DNA from: Liriodendron chinense | Taxonomy: Eukaryota > Streptophyta > Magnoliopsida > Magnoliales > Magnoliaceae | NCBI GenBank assembly: GCA_003013855.2 | Contig: PVNU02002827.1 | Coordinates: forward strand, 186,001-250,000 | Reading direction: 5' to 3' | DNA: 64,000 nucleotides | In this document: positions 45,671 to 57,140 of the stretch, piece after piece | Layout of the letters: each line of letters opens with the position of its first letter | Position numbering within the stretch: the stretch's first letter is position 1 | Translations under genes and position numbers: made by a program | Notes under the pieces: model-generated | What the model was told of the DNA's origin: nothing | What the model saw: only the letters and a program-made list of their open reading frames with translations | Databases searched by the model: none

Positions 45671-47639
45671 AGTTCAAAAATCCAAAAGTTTGGTCTATGT
45701 CCGTTTCCCGTCGACTCGAAGACTACTGTATCTTTACTTGACTTGATGATATTTTATTAATTACTAATAAAATGCACATGCAATACAAGTGAGAAGATGT
45801 GGAGCATTGCACGTGGGAAGATATGGGACTTGTGGAGTAGAGCCACCTCTGGCCCGTTGATTTGCAAATCAGAAGCACATATATGTCTCATTTCCAATAC
45901 ATATCAATCTGTGGAGTGAACTAACAACGTAAAAAAAGACAGTCAATGGTAAAATATGCCATGGGAAAACCTGTAGATAAGTAATAGATAAAATTGTCTC
46001 AGGAGTTTCCCATTTTTTAAAAGTAGATCATTTGTCTTATTGCCTATTGTATTTTAGGTGGGCCTGATCAATATATCATTCAGCTACGTCTCTCGTGGAT
46101 AGATGGCCTATCATTTTCTTATTCTGAAACTATGGCACACATGCAAGGAAATAATTGAACAACAAATTATTTGGAACTCCACACTTATCTAATGATGAAT
46201 ATCGAATTAATCTGCTGTTTGGACGAGACAGGGACGTTGTTGCTTTTTTTTAGAGATAATTCATGTCCTCAGACTATTTCAACCGGTGCAGAAGCTCTCG
46301 ACACATTATCCACAATGATCGGACTTTTCCGGCATGCACGGGCTGAAAAAAAAAAAAAAATCCTAACACCTCTATACCTTATCCTTCAAATACCCAAAGA
46401 GAAAATGGGTAGGAAGGTTTTTTTTTTTTTTTTGTTTTTGTTTTTTAAGTAGAAAGAAAGTAGTGGTAGGATTTTTTTCTGCATGTGCTCTTTCAATCGA
46501 GATTTTTTTTTTTTTTTTTTGCAAAAGGAAAAAACCACATGTTAGAAAATAAAATGCCAATATGATTAAAGAGATGCGCCGCACGAGGCATGACACACAC
46601 CTGTTGAGATGCACCCATCTAGAAGGCATGCCTCATACGATGGAAACGAAATTATTATGAGTGAGTCACATCCAATGACGGTAATAAGAAGAAAAACTTT
46701 CGTTAATTTTGGCATGACTTGCCCAATTAAGACTCTAAGCAAAGGACCGGATTAGGTTGATCGGGGGGCTGATTTTCTCACGTGCATGAGTACACAGGTG
46801 TGCACGTGCGGACACACTCGGTTGAAGGTTTTCAAGCCATTTTTTTTTTTTCATTATGCTAGGCTCGTGTACACATATGGGCATGGGCATAATATAACAC
46901 ATTCACAAGAGTTTTATGTGAATGATGCTTTATAAACATTTATTTTTTATTTCTCATTTGATATGGGACAAAGTTTTACCTTTAAAAACACGAAAAAGCA
47001 ACATAAGATTCCTTCATTTAATAATATTTTTTTAAAATTTCGAAATACCTACAACAATCCTCCATTTATTTTAAAATAATATAAAAAAACTTGGACATTA
47101 TGAAGAGCTATTATGCATGAATGATAAAGACATAAAATCTTAAAGATCGCTTAGTGAAATGTGCTTAGGCTATAAGAAATTAGTGCATTTAATCTTGAAT
47201 TAAATTTCATTTAATGTAGACCGTACACAGGATACACACAATAATTTTAAGAGTATAAAAAATGTTCAGAGTTGCATCCTACAACCATATGCAATATCCT
47301 GAATTTATGAGCATTTTAGAGAATTAAACCAATTCTCATAGGAAGAGTAGCCCCACTTCCACACATATATTGGTGAATTTATCAAGTTTGTTTTTGTATT
47401 AACTAACATCCAACTTTAAAGGCTATAATTAATTCATTAAAGGATTTATCCGACATTAATTCAATGTATATAGATATTTGCATTACTTACATCATAAAGA
47501 GGGACTTGGAGAAATATTTTTCTCCTAAATTCATGTAATGCATTTCAATCAAGAATCATATGAAAATTTATTTTTCCCATTGAATCTAATTTTTAGGATC
47601 TTCAATTCTTAGGTTGGATTGCTATTTTTGATAATTTAT
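45671..47639. other. Intergenic, no gene seen
   Basis: AT-rich DNA with poly(A) and poly(T) runs at 46,345, 46,420 and 46,503. The part after 47,100 may include the eroded 3' end of the copia element that follows on the minus strand, but no LTR was recognised. Confidence 0.45.
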
Positions 47640-50180
47640 TTTTCTATAGACTTAAGTCTTTATCTCTTTTAATGTTTTCCATACTTTCTCCCTAGCTTAA
47701 TAGTTAGTTAATAGATTCATTATTTACTCATTTGATCTAATGAAGTCTAGAGTTATCACACCTTTTTAGCAGTTGTCTCATATAACCACGCTTTAAATAG
47801 ACTTATTTGAATTTTTTTTATTATAGCACTTATTATTAGCTCTTTTTATAGCAACCATGCTATTAGAATGAATGGATATGGAAGGTACCAATTTGACCCA
47901 AAAGGATATATTAATTGATAATATTTTAATTAATTCTACCTCCTCACCTGCTGCTATTGCCAAAGCCACCATTTTAGATTCTATGGAAGAATGGCTAATA
48001 TAAGTTTTCTTTTTAGATTTTCAGGAAATGACTTTGCCTGTTAAGGTGAAGATATAACTACTTGTATGTAGATTTCAAATCATTTATGCTTGAATTCCAA
48101 TTTGCATCACTATATCCTTCAATAACAATTAAGTATTTTTGGTATTGATTACTAAGATCACATATTCTTTTTAGATACTTAAAAACTATAAATATAATAT
48201 TTCAATGCATGTAATTCAAATTATTAGAATATTTACTTATTTTATTCACTGCAAAGGCTATGTTTGATCTAGTGCAATTCATATCATAAGTTAGACTACC
48301 AATGACACTGGCATATTCGGTCTAAGATACTTTTTTCACAATTATTTCTTTTTAGTTTTATGTTAGGGTTATAAGGAGTACAAACTAGTTTATAATCAAA
48401 ATAATTATATTTTCTTAAAATCTTCTTTACATAATGGGATTGGGTTAAGATTAAATCAGATTCATTTTTAATAATTTTAATATCTAAAAAGATATCAGTT
48501 TCACATACGTCTTTCATGTAAATATAAGAAGATAAAAAAAAGTTTGGTTTCATGAATAATCTTTAGGCTTATACCAAAGATCAAAAGATCATCTATATAC
48601 AAGCACACCATAACACCAGAGTTGTTAGACAACTTAGTGTTGGGTTTGTCCCACATCAGGTTAGAGGCTGAGAAGATTACTGGGCTATATATTAGGAAGA
48701 TGCCCCTTAACAATGACTAGTCATTTTAAGGTAGAACCGACCCAACAAGTGGTATCGGAGCTGGCCCAGCCAAGCTGGTATGTGGTGGTGCCCGTGAGGG
48801 CAGTGCTCGAGAGTCCAGGGAAGGCAGTGCTAGGGAGCCTCTATCCACCCACACCCAGAGCTCACGAGCGAGGGGGGCAGTGCCCGAGAGCCCAATGCCC
48901 GACAAACTCGGGAGGGCAGTGCTCAGGAGCCCCTATCCGCTGGGGGGGGGGGGGGGGGGGGGGGGATTGTTGGGTTTGTCCCACATCGGTTAGAGGCTGG
49001 GAAGATTACTAGGCTATATATTGGGAAGAGGCCCCTTAACAATGAGTAGTCATTTTGAGGTGGAACCGGCCCAATACTTAGAATAAAGATTCCTTCATCC
49101 TCATTGTATAAAAACCCATTAGACATCATCATATAATTGAATTTTTTATGCAATTATCTAAGAGCTTGTTTAAGTCCATATAAGGACTTTATAAGTTTAC
49201 ACACTTTGTTTTCTTGAACAAATATAACAAAACCTTTATGTTGCACTTATATATTTCTACTTCTGGTTCATAAGTTAAAAAACAATCTTAATGTCCGTTT
49301 AGTGAATTAATAGGTTATTAATAAAAGATATATCATTCAAATTACGAATGGATGCCATCTTAAATACAAGGAAATATATGTGAAAATGACTAACCATTTT
49401 CCTTTGTTTAAAATCCTTGGCTAGCAACCTAGTTTTATACTTATCAATAAACTATTTGCTCTATGTTCCCTTTTGAATATCTATTTATAGCCTAAGATTT
49501 TTGTATTATTAATTTTAATAAAATCTATCTCATCAATGATTTTTTTTTTCTTCCAAAAGATAGCATTATATATATGAGGACAAAGCTCCTTCTAATGTCA
49601 CTGGGCTATCTTCTAGTTGAATTAAAGACACATGAAAATTAGGGTCATAATTCTTTGCTATCATAAGCCATTTATTCTAATCTCAGGTACAGACTTAGAT
49701 TCTCCTAAGTCTATAAGATGTGAGTTAAAAAGTTCATCTATTTTAATAAAGGAGGAACCCCCACTAGTTTACCCCACTATTATTTAGTTTATAAGAAAAT
49801 GTATTTTCATGACACTTCACATATTTAAATTTAATTATGATAGTTTCACTAATATTAAATAATTTATAGGCTTTACTATGAGATACATACTCTATAACTA
49901 TATACCTGGAAGTTTTAGGTTCAAACTTATGTCTCTTGAAATCAGTAAACCTAGCATGAGCCACACAACCCCAAATTCGATCAGTAAGCCTAGCATGAGC
50001 TACACAACTCCAAATTTTAAAATAACTTATATTTAGTTTTCTACAATTTATAATTCGCATGGAATTATTTTAGATTTTGTTGTGAGTAATTTATTCACAA
50101 TATAATAAAAAGAATATGATACTTTTTCCCAAAGACATAATGCTCTTCGAAAACTTTTCAATAATATATTAAATCAATTG
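47640..50180 (-). pseudogene. Decayed Ty1/copia integrase-RT-RNase H, minus strand
   Basis: From high to low coordinates the minus strand reads an integrase end (YFKIWSCVAHARL near 50,010). Reverse transcriptase follows (KVCKLIKSLYGLKQA near 49,190, CLYIDDLLIFG near 48,590, TQSHYVKKILRKYNYFDYK near 48,410). RNase H (VISWKSKKKTYISHSSMES near 47,980) is last. Several in-frame stops and gaps are present. A TRIM interrupts the reverse transcriptase just before YIDD. This is an older, separate copia lineage from the element at the window start. Confidence 0.88.
48638..49076 (+). mobile_element. Complete TRIM (439 bp) inserted in the copia remnant
   Basis: LTRs of 110 and 109 bp (48,638-48,747 and 48,968-49,076) both start TGTTGGGTTTGTCCCACATC and end CCCAACA or CCCAATA. 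AGTGGTATCGGAGC after the left LTR is a primer-binding site. A run of 24 G (48,942-48,965) stands in the polypurine position. CTTAG flanks both ends (48,633-48,637 and 49,077-49,081). The 220-bp interior is non-coding and repeats GGGCAGTGCYCGRGAG words four times. Confidence 0.92.
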
Positions 50181-50435
50181 TAAAATTATGGTCGTAAAAA
50201 AGCTGTAGTGCAGATTTAAGCTTTTAATCCAACTTTCTAACCTGACTTCTTTAGATCATAATCATAATTGTTTTGACTTTAACAAGAGAGGTCGAGTACT
50301 CTACCACTTACATCGAACGCATTCGTTCATTCATGAAATATAACCTTTCCATCAAATTGGAAACAAAGTCTTTAGCTTTTAAAATCAAACCGTCTAACTC
50401 ACATAGGACATACACAATGTAAGTTAATGGCTAAA

Positions 50436-51358
50436 CGATGCAGACATCAAGCCCTTTAAAGTGTACCAGCATAGGAGACGAGCCATTCCTATGTTCATAT
50501 GGTTTGATGATGGTTTTGAATTGAGTCAAAGTTCCTAGATCGTGGTGAAGATTTTTTACATTGTATTCGTTACATGTGTAAGTTGCTTGGATGAAATCAT
50601 TGGACCGTTGGATCGTGAGGAATATGTGATCAAACCCTTGGTTCCTCGTGGCCTACTTTCATCGTGCCATTATCGGAGGCCATTAGACATCTTAGATTTG
50701 ATTTTATTTTATGCACTTTTACTTATTTAAGTTTTGGGTCAGTGTGCACACTTTTTTCGTGTGAATGTCTTTTTTTTTTAATTTCGTTATTAGGAGTATT
50801 TTGGTAATTATGCTACATTCGAATTTTATAAGGGGGTTGTCCTAAACCTATGGGAGATTATCGATTTTATGAAAAGAAGAAGCTTGTGGCTATCTCCCTT
50901 ACCTCTCTTTGGTGATCTTTCTCTTCTTTTATCTTCCTTCTTCTTCCTTCATCGTCCACTATTCTTTCTTCTTTCTTCTTCTTCTACTTTTCTTTAAGTC
51001 TTATTTATCATATTACCTATTGTCTCAAATATGAAATTTGATCCCAAAATCTTTGTTTATCAGATTTTTGTTTCTTTATTCTGATAAATCCCTTGATTCC
51101 TTGGACTAGTGAACGTTATTGAGCGTTTATATCATAACTTTGCAAGATTGGGAGGTTTCATCCCTCGCCGGATCCAATCCACTCATAATTTGATACCCTC
51201 ACTGTGAGATTGTGATGATGGCCCCTTTTATTGCATTTTTCCCTTATATTTTTCTTGATTATGATGATAGTTGTTGAATGTTTAATTTAGATTGTTTGAT
51301 TTATTCCGCTGAATTTTATGTCTCATATATGCATGAAAGTTTAAGCCGTCCTACATCA
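50436..51358 (+). mobile_element. Solo LTR of the intronic gypsy family
   Basis: The 923-bp sequence follows the 9,423-10,375 LTR along its length (ACATGTGTAAGTTGCTT, CGTTGGATCGTGA, GGTAATTATGCTA, CCTCGCCGGATCCAA) and ends CCTACATCA. It is considerably more diverged than the two intronic LTRs are from each other. CTAAA flanks both sides (50,431-50,435 and 51,359-51,363). The first base is C instead of T. Confidence 0.88.
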
Positions 51359-51427
51359 CTAAAACTTCTTTTTCTATTTCTTCTTCTTTTTCTATTTTTA
51401 TTTTCTCTCTCTAGTCGTCTATAGTTT

Positions 51428-51626
51428 GAATCCGGATCCTTTGCTTGCTTCAAACAGGAAATCCAACAGGAAATCCCTGTTCGTAGCTTTTTGATTGGTC
51501 CACGTTATCACTTAAGTTTGCAACCTCATCACATCCTCAACGCAATCACATCCTCAGTACTGTAACCTCATCACACTGAAGTTACAAACAAGGATTTCTT
51601 ATTTGGAGTAAACAGAGGATTTGAAT
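51428..51626. mobile_element. Fold-back MITE family member (GAATCCGGATCC end)
   Basis: The left end GAATCCGGATCCTTTGC and right end CAGAGGATTTGAATT mirror each other with decay. GATTGGTCCACGTTATCAC is shared with the element at 36,158-36,298. No clear duplication. Confidence 0.5.
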
Positions 51627-52089
51627 TGGTTCGCCTTAAGCATGAACCTTAATGACTTTTAGGCCTAAAGATATAAGCACCGTAGCCTACTTGATGGGAA
51701 CATAGATTGCATCCTACCCTCACCCGCCTCCAGTTGCCAGTGGGCAAGGGCTTCGAGTGGCCACCATGATGTATGAATTTTATCCACACCGTTCATCCAT
51801 TTTTTCGTATCATTTTAGGCTATAAGCCCAAAACTGAGGTAGATCCAAGACACAGGTGGACCACACAATGAGAATTAAACTCTTACCATTGAAAACTTCT
51901 TGGGGGCCAGAGAAGTTGTGAACCCTCGCCGTTCCGCACTCCTGAACGTCGTTCTCCCTTTCCTTTCGGAAAAAGAAGAAGAGGTGCGTGCGTGGGAATC
52001 GCGATTTGTGCCACTGGCTTGCCTCGTTCTCGAGGGCTTTGTTTGGTTGTCGTGTTAAGCTGGATGTGTTTAGATGAGTTTATATAAGA

Positions 52090-52101
52090 CCAGAGTCGCC
52101 A
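52090..52101 (-). promoter_or_regulatory. PBS-like site TGGCGACTCTGG
   Basis: On the minus strand TGGCGACTCTGG directly follows the LTR. This wording is the usual primer-binding site of Tat/Ogre-type gypsy elements. It marks the LTR's downstream edge, with about 190 bp of internal-like sequence after it. Confidence 0.6.
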
Positions 52102-52364
52102 CTAGCCAGTTACTTCGAATCTACAGTCGGCTAGACCCCGTAGAAACGTTAGAGAAGGGGATCCGAAGATTCCTTCCTCTAAAATGACTCCTTTTGATCT
52201 GCGGCGAGATATTCGAGGTAAGGGATCACGGTTACAGGGTGGGAAGAGGTTAAGCACCCCACACACTGCCCGTACCGATGTACGGTCTCTACTTCACAGA
52301 ATCGAACTAACACTTGAAAGTCTGTTTTAATCCTCGTATATTCTCATAGATGACATGATGCATG

Positions 52365-52646
52365 AATGCAGGTCTGAACAGTAAGAGTTTCTGATGGGCA
52401 GGTTTCTATTAACAGGCAAGCCCAGAGTATACGCTCGAACTGACAGGTGCTTTATGCGAGATGCATGCTGTGTGTTTGAATAATCAAAGTGCTCGTAGTA
52501 ACTAATGTATAAATGCAGGTCTGAACAGTAAGAGTTTCTGATGGGCAGGTTTCCATTAACAGGCAAGCCCAAAGCATACGCTCGAATTGACAGGTGCTTT
52601 ATGTGAGATGCATGCTGTGTGTTTGAATAATCAAAGTGCTCGTAGT
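52365..52646 (-). repeat. Two 147-bp tandem copies inside the Tat LTR
   Basis: AATGCAGGTCTGAACAGTAA begins at 52,365 and again at 52,512. Both copies run to GTGCTCGTAGT with few differences. Confidence 0.9.
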
Positions 52647-53079
52647 GAAGCGGGGGGGTTGGAAGAAAAGTAAATGCTGCACTTATGCTAGATGCAAATG
52701 AGATGATGCTGGTAAAAGAGTAGCTGGATGGATAGGGGTGTCACAAGGGTTGGCTTCGAGTGGCTGGATCAAGACTTGGATGGCTTGGGAGACTTGGACC
52801 AGTGGTCAAGCTGGGCTGGACCGGGACTAGGCTCTCCTCACTTGGGCTCTCCTTGGTGGAAAGATGGGCTAAAGGGGGATGGAGGGAAACTCGGAACAGA
52901 CGGGTCGCTCTGGACTGGACGGGATGCTGAAATGAGAAGGGGAGGGGGGTATTTATAGCAGCGGGCAGTGGCAGAACCCATAAATAAATTTGGGTGGCAC
53001 CCAGGGGGCCGCCCGTACGGATGCTCTCGGGATCCCGCGAGCAGTACGGACATGTCTCGAGGCTGCTGCTTGGGACTCA

Positions 53080-53220
53080 GTGAGTTGACTCGGCGGGTTG
53101 ACTCGGTGATTTGACTCAGTGGGTTGACTCGGTGATTTGACTCGGTGTTTTGACTCGGCGGTTTGACTCGGCGGGTTGACTCAGTGATTTGACTCAGCAA
53201 GTTGACTCAATGAATTTGAC
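53080..53220 (-). repeat. GTTGACTCGGYG minisatellite in the LTR
   Basis: About ten degenerate units of 12-15 bp with the core TTGACTC. The same core recurs at 3.3-3.5, 20.3-20.5, 21.9 and 22.3 kb outside this element. Confidence 0.8.
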
Positions 53221-53409
53221 TTTTTTAGGATTTTTGACTGGTTTTTCTTATGGGGGTTTTTTCAGGCTGATGTTTAGGGGTGAGGTGGGCTATGGATTGG
53301 GGCTTACAAGGGTGAGTTTGGTTGGATTTGAACATGGGATTTGGGGGTATGGTCCTCTATTCATCCAGTTATCTCTACCAACAGTGTAGCCGAAGGTGGG
53401 GTGTCTACA

Positions 53410-53425
53410 GATGCCCCTCTTTGGT
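53410..53425 (-). promoter_or_regulatory. Polypurine tract of the Tat-like element
   Basis: On the minus strand ACCAAAGAGGGGCATC directly precedes the LTR start TGTAGACACC, as a plus-strand primer should. It makes sequence to the right (higher + coordinates) the 3' part of the element's interior. Confidence 0.55.
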
Positions 53426-53479
53426 AGAGGTTGCATGCAACCGAATGCCAAAGCGAGTGGACACCCCACTTCTGACCCG

Positions 53480-54390
53480 GTTATTCATAGATCATGGTCT
53501 GAAATCTTTGCTTGCCTTTGCATCTGTGCCAGTTGATCATCTGGAAATCGATCACTCGCACATACCGCAGAAGTTTGGAGAAAACGTTACGATTGTCCCT
53601 GCAGTTTGCTGCAACCTGGGTACCCAATCGCAACCCTTCCATTCCCGATCGGTACTAACATCGGAAAGGTACAGCAAAGCCTTTGCGTCGTAGTCTTACG
53701 AGGTTACTGACCCTGTGATTGATTGTATGTTCGATGTTTTCCCGGATCACTCCAGGAGTACTTGTTTCGCTTGACTGTCAAAGTGGTTAGATGCCCTGCG
53801 TCGTAGTCTTACGGGATTCTACTTCGCCAACTTGGAATCAGTCAAGGTACTTCAGGCATCCACGCCTAGGTATGTGCGGGTGGACTTTTCCACCCGATCT
53901 ACTAGTTTTGATGCTTGGTTTGCAATTCATTCTTTCCTAGATTGTGGTCTGGAATCTTTGTTGTCCTTTGTATCTGAGTCAGTTGATTGTTTGGAGATTG
54001 ATAACTCGCACATACTGCGGGAGTTTGGAGAAAACGTTGCGATTGTCCCTGCAGTTTGCTACAACCTGGGTACCCAATCGCAACCATTCCATTCCCGATC
54101 GGTACTAACATCAGAAAGGTACAGCAAAGCCTCTGCGTCGTAGTCTTACGAGGTTGCTGACCCTGAGATTGATTGTGTGATGTTTGATGTTTTCCCGGAT
54201 CACTCTAGGAGTACTTGTTTCGCTTGACTGTCAAAGTGGTTAGATGCCCTGCGTCATGTAGTCTTACGGGATTCTACTACGCCGACTTGGACTCAGTTAA
54301 GGTACTTCAGGCATCCACGCCTAGGTATGTGCGGGTGAACTCTTTCCACCCAATCTACTGATTTTGATACTTGGGTTACAATTCATCGTT
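53480..54390 (-). repeat. Two 450-bp tandem copies in the element's 3' region
   Basis: GAGAAAACGTTACGATTGTC near 53,578 and GAGAAAACGTTGCGATTGTC near 54,028 are 450 bp apart. The whole unit, including CGATCGGTACTAACATC and GCGTCGTAGTCTTACGAGG, is repeated. Confidence 0.85.
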
Positions 54391-55969
54391 TCCACCTGTT
54401 CAAATGGTTTCTTTGACCGAGCCTTTTTGGCCTTCATCTTTTCGTATCTTGGCATGTGGTACGACCGCACTGACACTGGAGTTCAGTTCGACCGTACTTT
54501 GAGTGCATTGGATCCGATGGTCTCCGGGGAAACCGCGAGACATCGGATTTTATTTGATTTTTGCGTCGGCTCCTACCCAGAGATATGGAAGATCTCCTGG
54601 TGTTTTAGAGGCAGAATGCTCTACTGGGAAAATATTTTTTTGAATTTTTGAAAAGATACCCACTCTGGGGAGTGATACTCCGTGGGGTTTTTATTTGCAA
54701 ATAGGAATATTTTTTTGTCTTTTGAAATGTAAATCTGGTCTACACGTGCCTCCACTAGGGATGCCTGTGGGGTCTTTGGCTAACCGACTTTTATTTTGGA
54801 AGCAGGTAAACATGATGATTGATGCGATGGATGCTGATGCATGGGGATACATGATGAATGCATGGTTTGACTCATTCTCTTTTCGTTTGATATTTTGCTT
54901 TTGCTGGGGATGCAGAGAGCTTTGAGCTTATTGCTTGCAGGGTTGTGCTTCCCTGGGGTTTTCCTTTTTTTATACGGGTGTTTGGTCAGCGGGTTGGTCA
55001 AGATCCCAACCCGTGGTCGATCAGGTCCATCGTCCCAAGATGCTGTTTCTTTGCTAATGAGAATGTACGAGGATGTTATCTGACTTTAAGATGTTCTTCT
55101 GGGCATAAATGCGATTGAGACGGTGCTTGGTTGCCAGTTTTGGTTAAGATTTCAATTTGCGGGCGATCAGATCCGTCATCCCAAATTGTGAAGTGAGCGG
55201 AGTTCGAGACTCCTGAAGTGTAGTGCTGGGGATAGTGACAATTTTTATGATTTTTGTAAATATTTGGTTCGAATCTTTACCTGAGTGGTCAAGATAGAGA
55301 TTGGTTATTGAAAACAAAGGAAATATTTTTTGTGGTTTTGAAAATATTCAGTTTGAAAGCAATGGAAATATTTTGTGATTTTTGAAAATATTTTGCAATG
55401 TTTTGGTATTTTGTTGGATTTTTCTGAAAAGCAGGGAAAAGGTATGGAACTTTCATCCATTTCCAGCTTCTACTGTTGGTAAGGCACCCGATCCATTTTA
55501 CATCAGTGAGTAAGACGAACAGTTAAGTGTCGTAGTTTTACATCTTCGGATGAGGAGATTTTTTAAGGTTTTTAGTCAATACACCCACAAAGTTGCCTAT
55601 TCCTCATGTGCAATGCACATAGACCACGTATCGTCCGACGGACTCCTTCGGCCACAGAATGAGCCACATCCTCACATTTCCCTTTGTCAATCCAGTTTGG
55701 GGCTTTACATTGCTCACAATTCCGTAAGGGTGCGCTCCACCTCCCAACAGCCTTAATCCCCTTCATAAGTTTTAAGAACAGGGAACATCCGTCAGATTCA
55801 ACAACGACTTCCAAATCAAGGTTGTCTATCACGGTGCGTTCAACACGAACAGGATTGCGGGGTTTTGTCCGCCTCAGCCTTTTCCTGTTTTAGAAGATTC
55901 CGGACACCCGTACGATCAAGTGTCAGCCATGTCCGGAACAGGTTAGGAAAGAAAGCCCCCGAGAAGTTA

Positions 55970-56760
55970 ATCCTAGTGTAGTTTTAGGTCTTCGGACCAC
56001 TAGGGATGGATTTGTGAAATTGATGGTGAATTTTTTTTTTTTTTTTTTGAGAAAATTCCAGTCTTCAACTCGAGCGATCAAGATTGATACTAGTTTTTAT
56101 GGAAAGCTCAAAATCTTTTTGGTATTTTGGAAATGATTCAGGTTATCGAACCTTGATCCGAGCGGCTGAGGCTGATGCCAGTTTTTGGTTGAAAGCAAAA
56201 AGGGTCCCCCGAGAAATTAATCCCAGTGTAGTTTAAGGTCTTCGAACAAAAAATATGTACATGCTGAAAATACAATTTTTTATGATTTTTTGAAATGTTC
56301 CAGGCTGTTAAATCTCAATTTGAGCGATCAAGATTAACACTGGTTTTTATTGGAAATCTCTCAGGATTTTGTTCCCCACGTAGTTTAAGGTCTTCGGACC
56401 AAAACTATGGAGCGAGATTGGTAATATATTTTTTTTTGTGATTTTTGAAAAATGTTCTGAGTCATCGATTCTGATTTTGATGGTTGAAATCGATGCCTAT
56501 TTTTATTAAAAATCCCTCCGAATCTTGATCCCGACATAGTTTAAGGTCTTCAGACCAAAATATGTACAAAACAGGGCAAACACATTTTTATTTTTGGAAA
56601 ATGTCCAGTGTCAGCGGATGTTGATTCGAACGACCCAGATTGCTACCGATTTTTATTTAAAAAGTCCCTCGGGATCTTGATCTCGACGTAGTTTAAGGTC
56701 TTCGGACCACAAACCTGTACAAGCAAGCAGCAATCAAGGTTGGAGATTTTGGGGATTCTT
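55970..56760 (-). repeat. Five-unit array, about 153 bp per unit
   Basis: GTAGTTTAAGGTCTTCGGAC or close variants recur at about 55,977, 56,228, 56,380, 56,536 and 56,688. Between them are GAGCGATCAAGATT and TTTTTATT phrases. The units are strongly diverged. Confidence 0.75.
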
Positions 56761-57009
56761 CTTAGAATTGTTCAGATCATCAGGTCATGACTTTGGATGG
56801 TTGAGATCACTATTTGACCAAGTCAATTTTTTTCTTTTTCTTGAAAATTCCATGGAACTTTTTCCACATCATCAAGCCAATTTCTCACAAGATGAGATTT
56901 TGGTGAGATTCCTTACTTTTTCTTATCATTCTCTTCCATCACTTCATTCTTACAAGGAGGTACAAGATTCACTTGCAACCACCCTTCCCAAGGAGAGAGC
57001 GTGAGAAGT

Positions 57010-57140
57010 CGTTTCAACTAGGTGGGAGGGAGGATGGTCCCCTGGGTGCCACCCGGACTGTCTCTGCCCACTGGTCTTTCCAGTGGGTCGGGTAAAAGGG
57101 TGTCCTCCCCTTTTCTATATTACATGGGGCACCCTTGGCC
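57010..57140 (+). promoter_or_regulatory. Promoter-like block resembling the LTR promoter in opposite orientation
   Basis: CCCCTGGGTGCCACCC, TCTGCCCACTGG and a TATATTA TATA-like site (near 57,117) follow each other in + orientation. The LTR has the same 16-mer followed by TCTGCCACTGCC and TATAAATA on the minus strand near 53,010-52,950. It lies upstream of both antisense genes and could drive them; this is inferred, not shown. Confidence 0.45.

Larger units (their letters stand above)
52102..53409 (-). mobile_element. LTR of a Tat/Ogre-like gypsy element
   Basis: On the minus strand it starts TGTAGACACCCCACC at 53,409 and ends next to the PBS-like site at 52,101. A TATA box TATAAATA lies at 52,950-52,957. 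U3 contains a TTGACTCGG minisatellite (53,080-53,220). U5 contains two copies of a 147-bp repeat (52,365-52,646) and a conserved-looking block ending in GGGTCTAGCCGACTG. The start, TATA box and PBS fit; the exact 3' end does not show a clear CA. Confidence 0.65.

Noticed and set aside
53322..54143. Two + strand ORFs of 103-123 codons with similar products
   Set aside because: They are simply the two copies of the 450-bp tandem repeat. The similarity comes from the duplication and no family is recognised.
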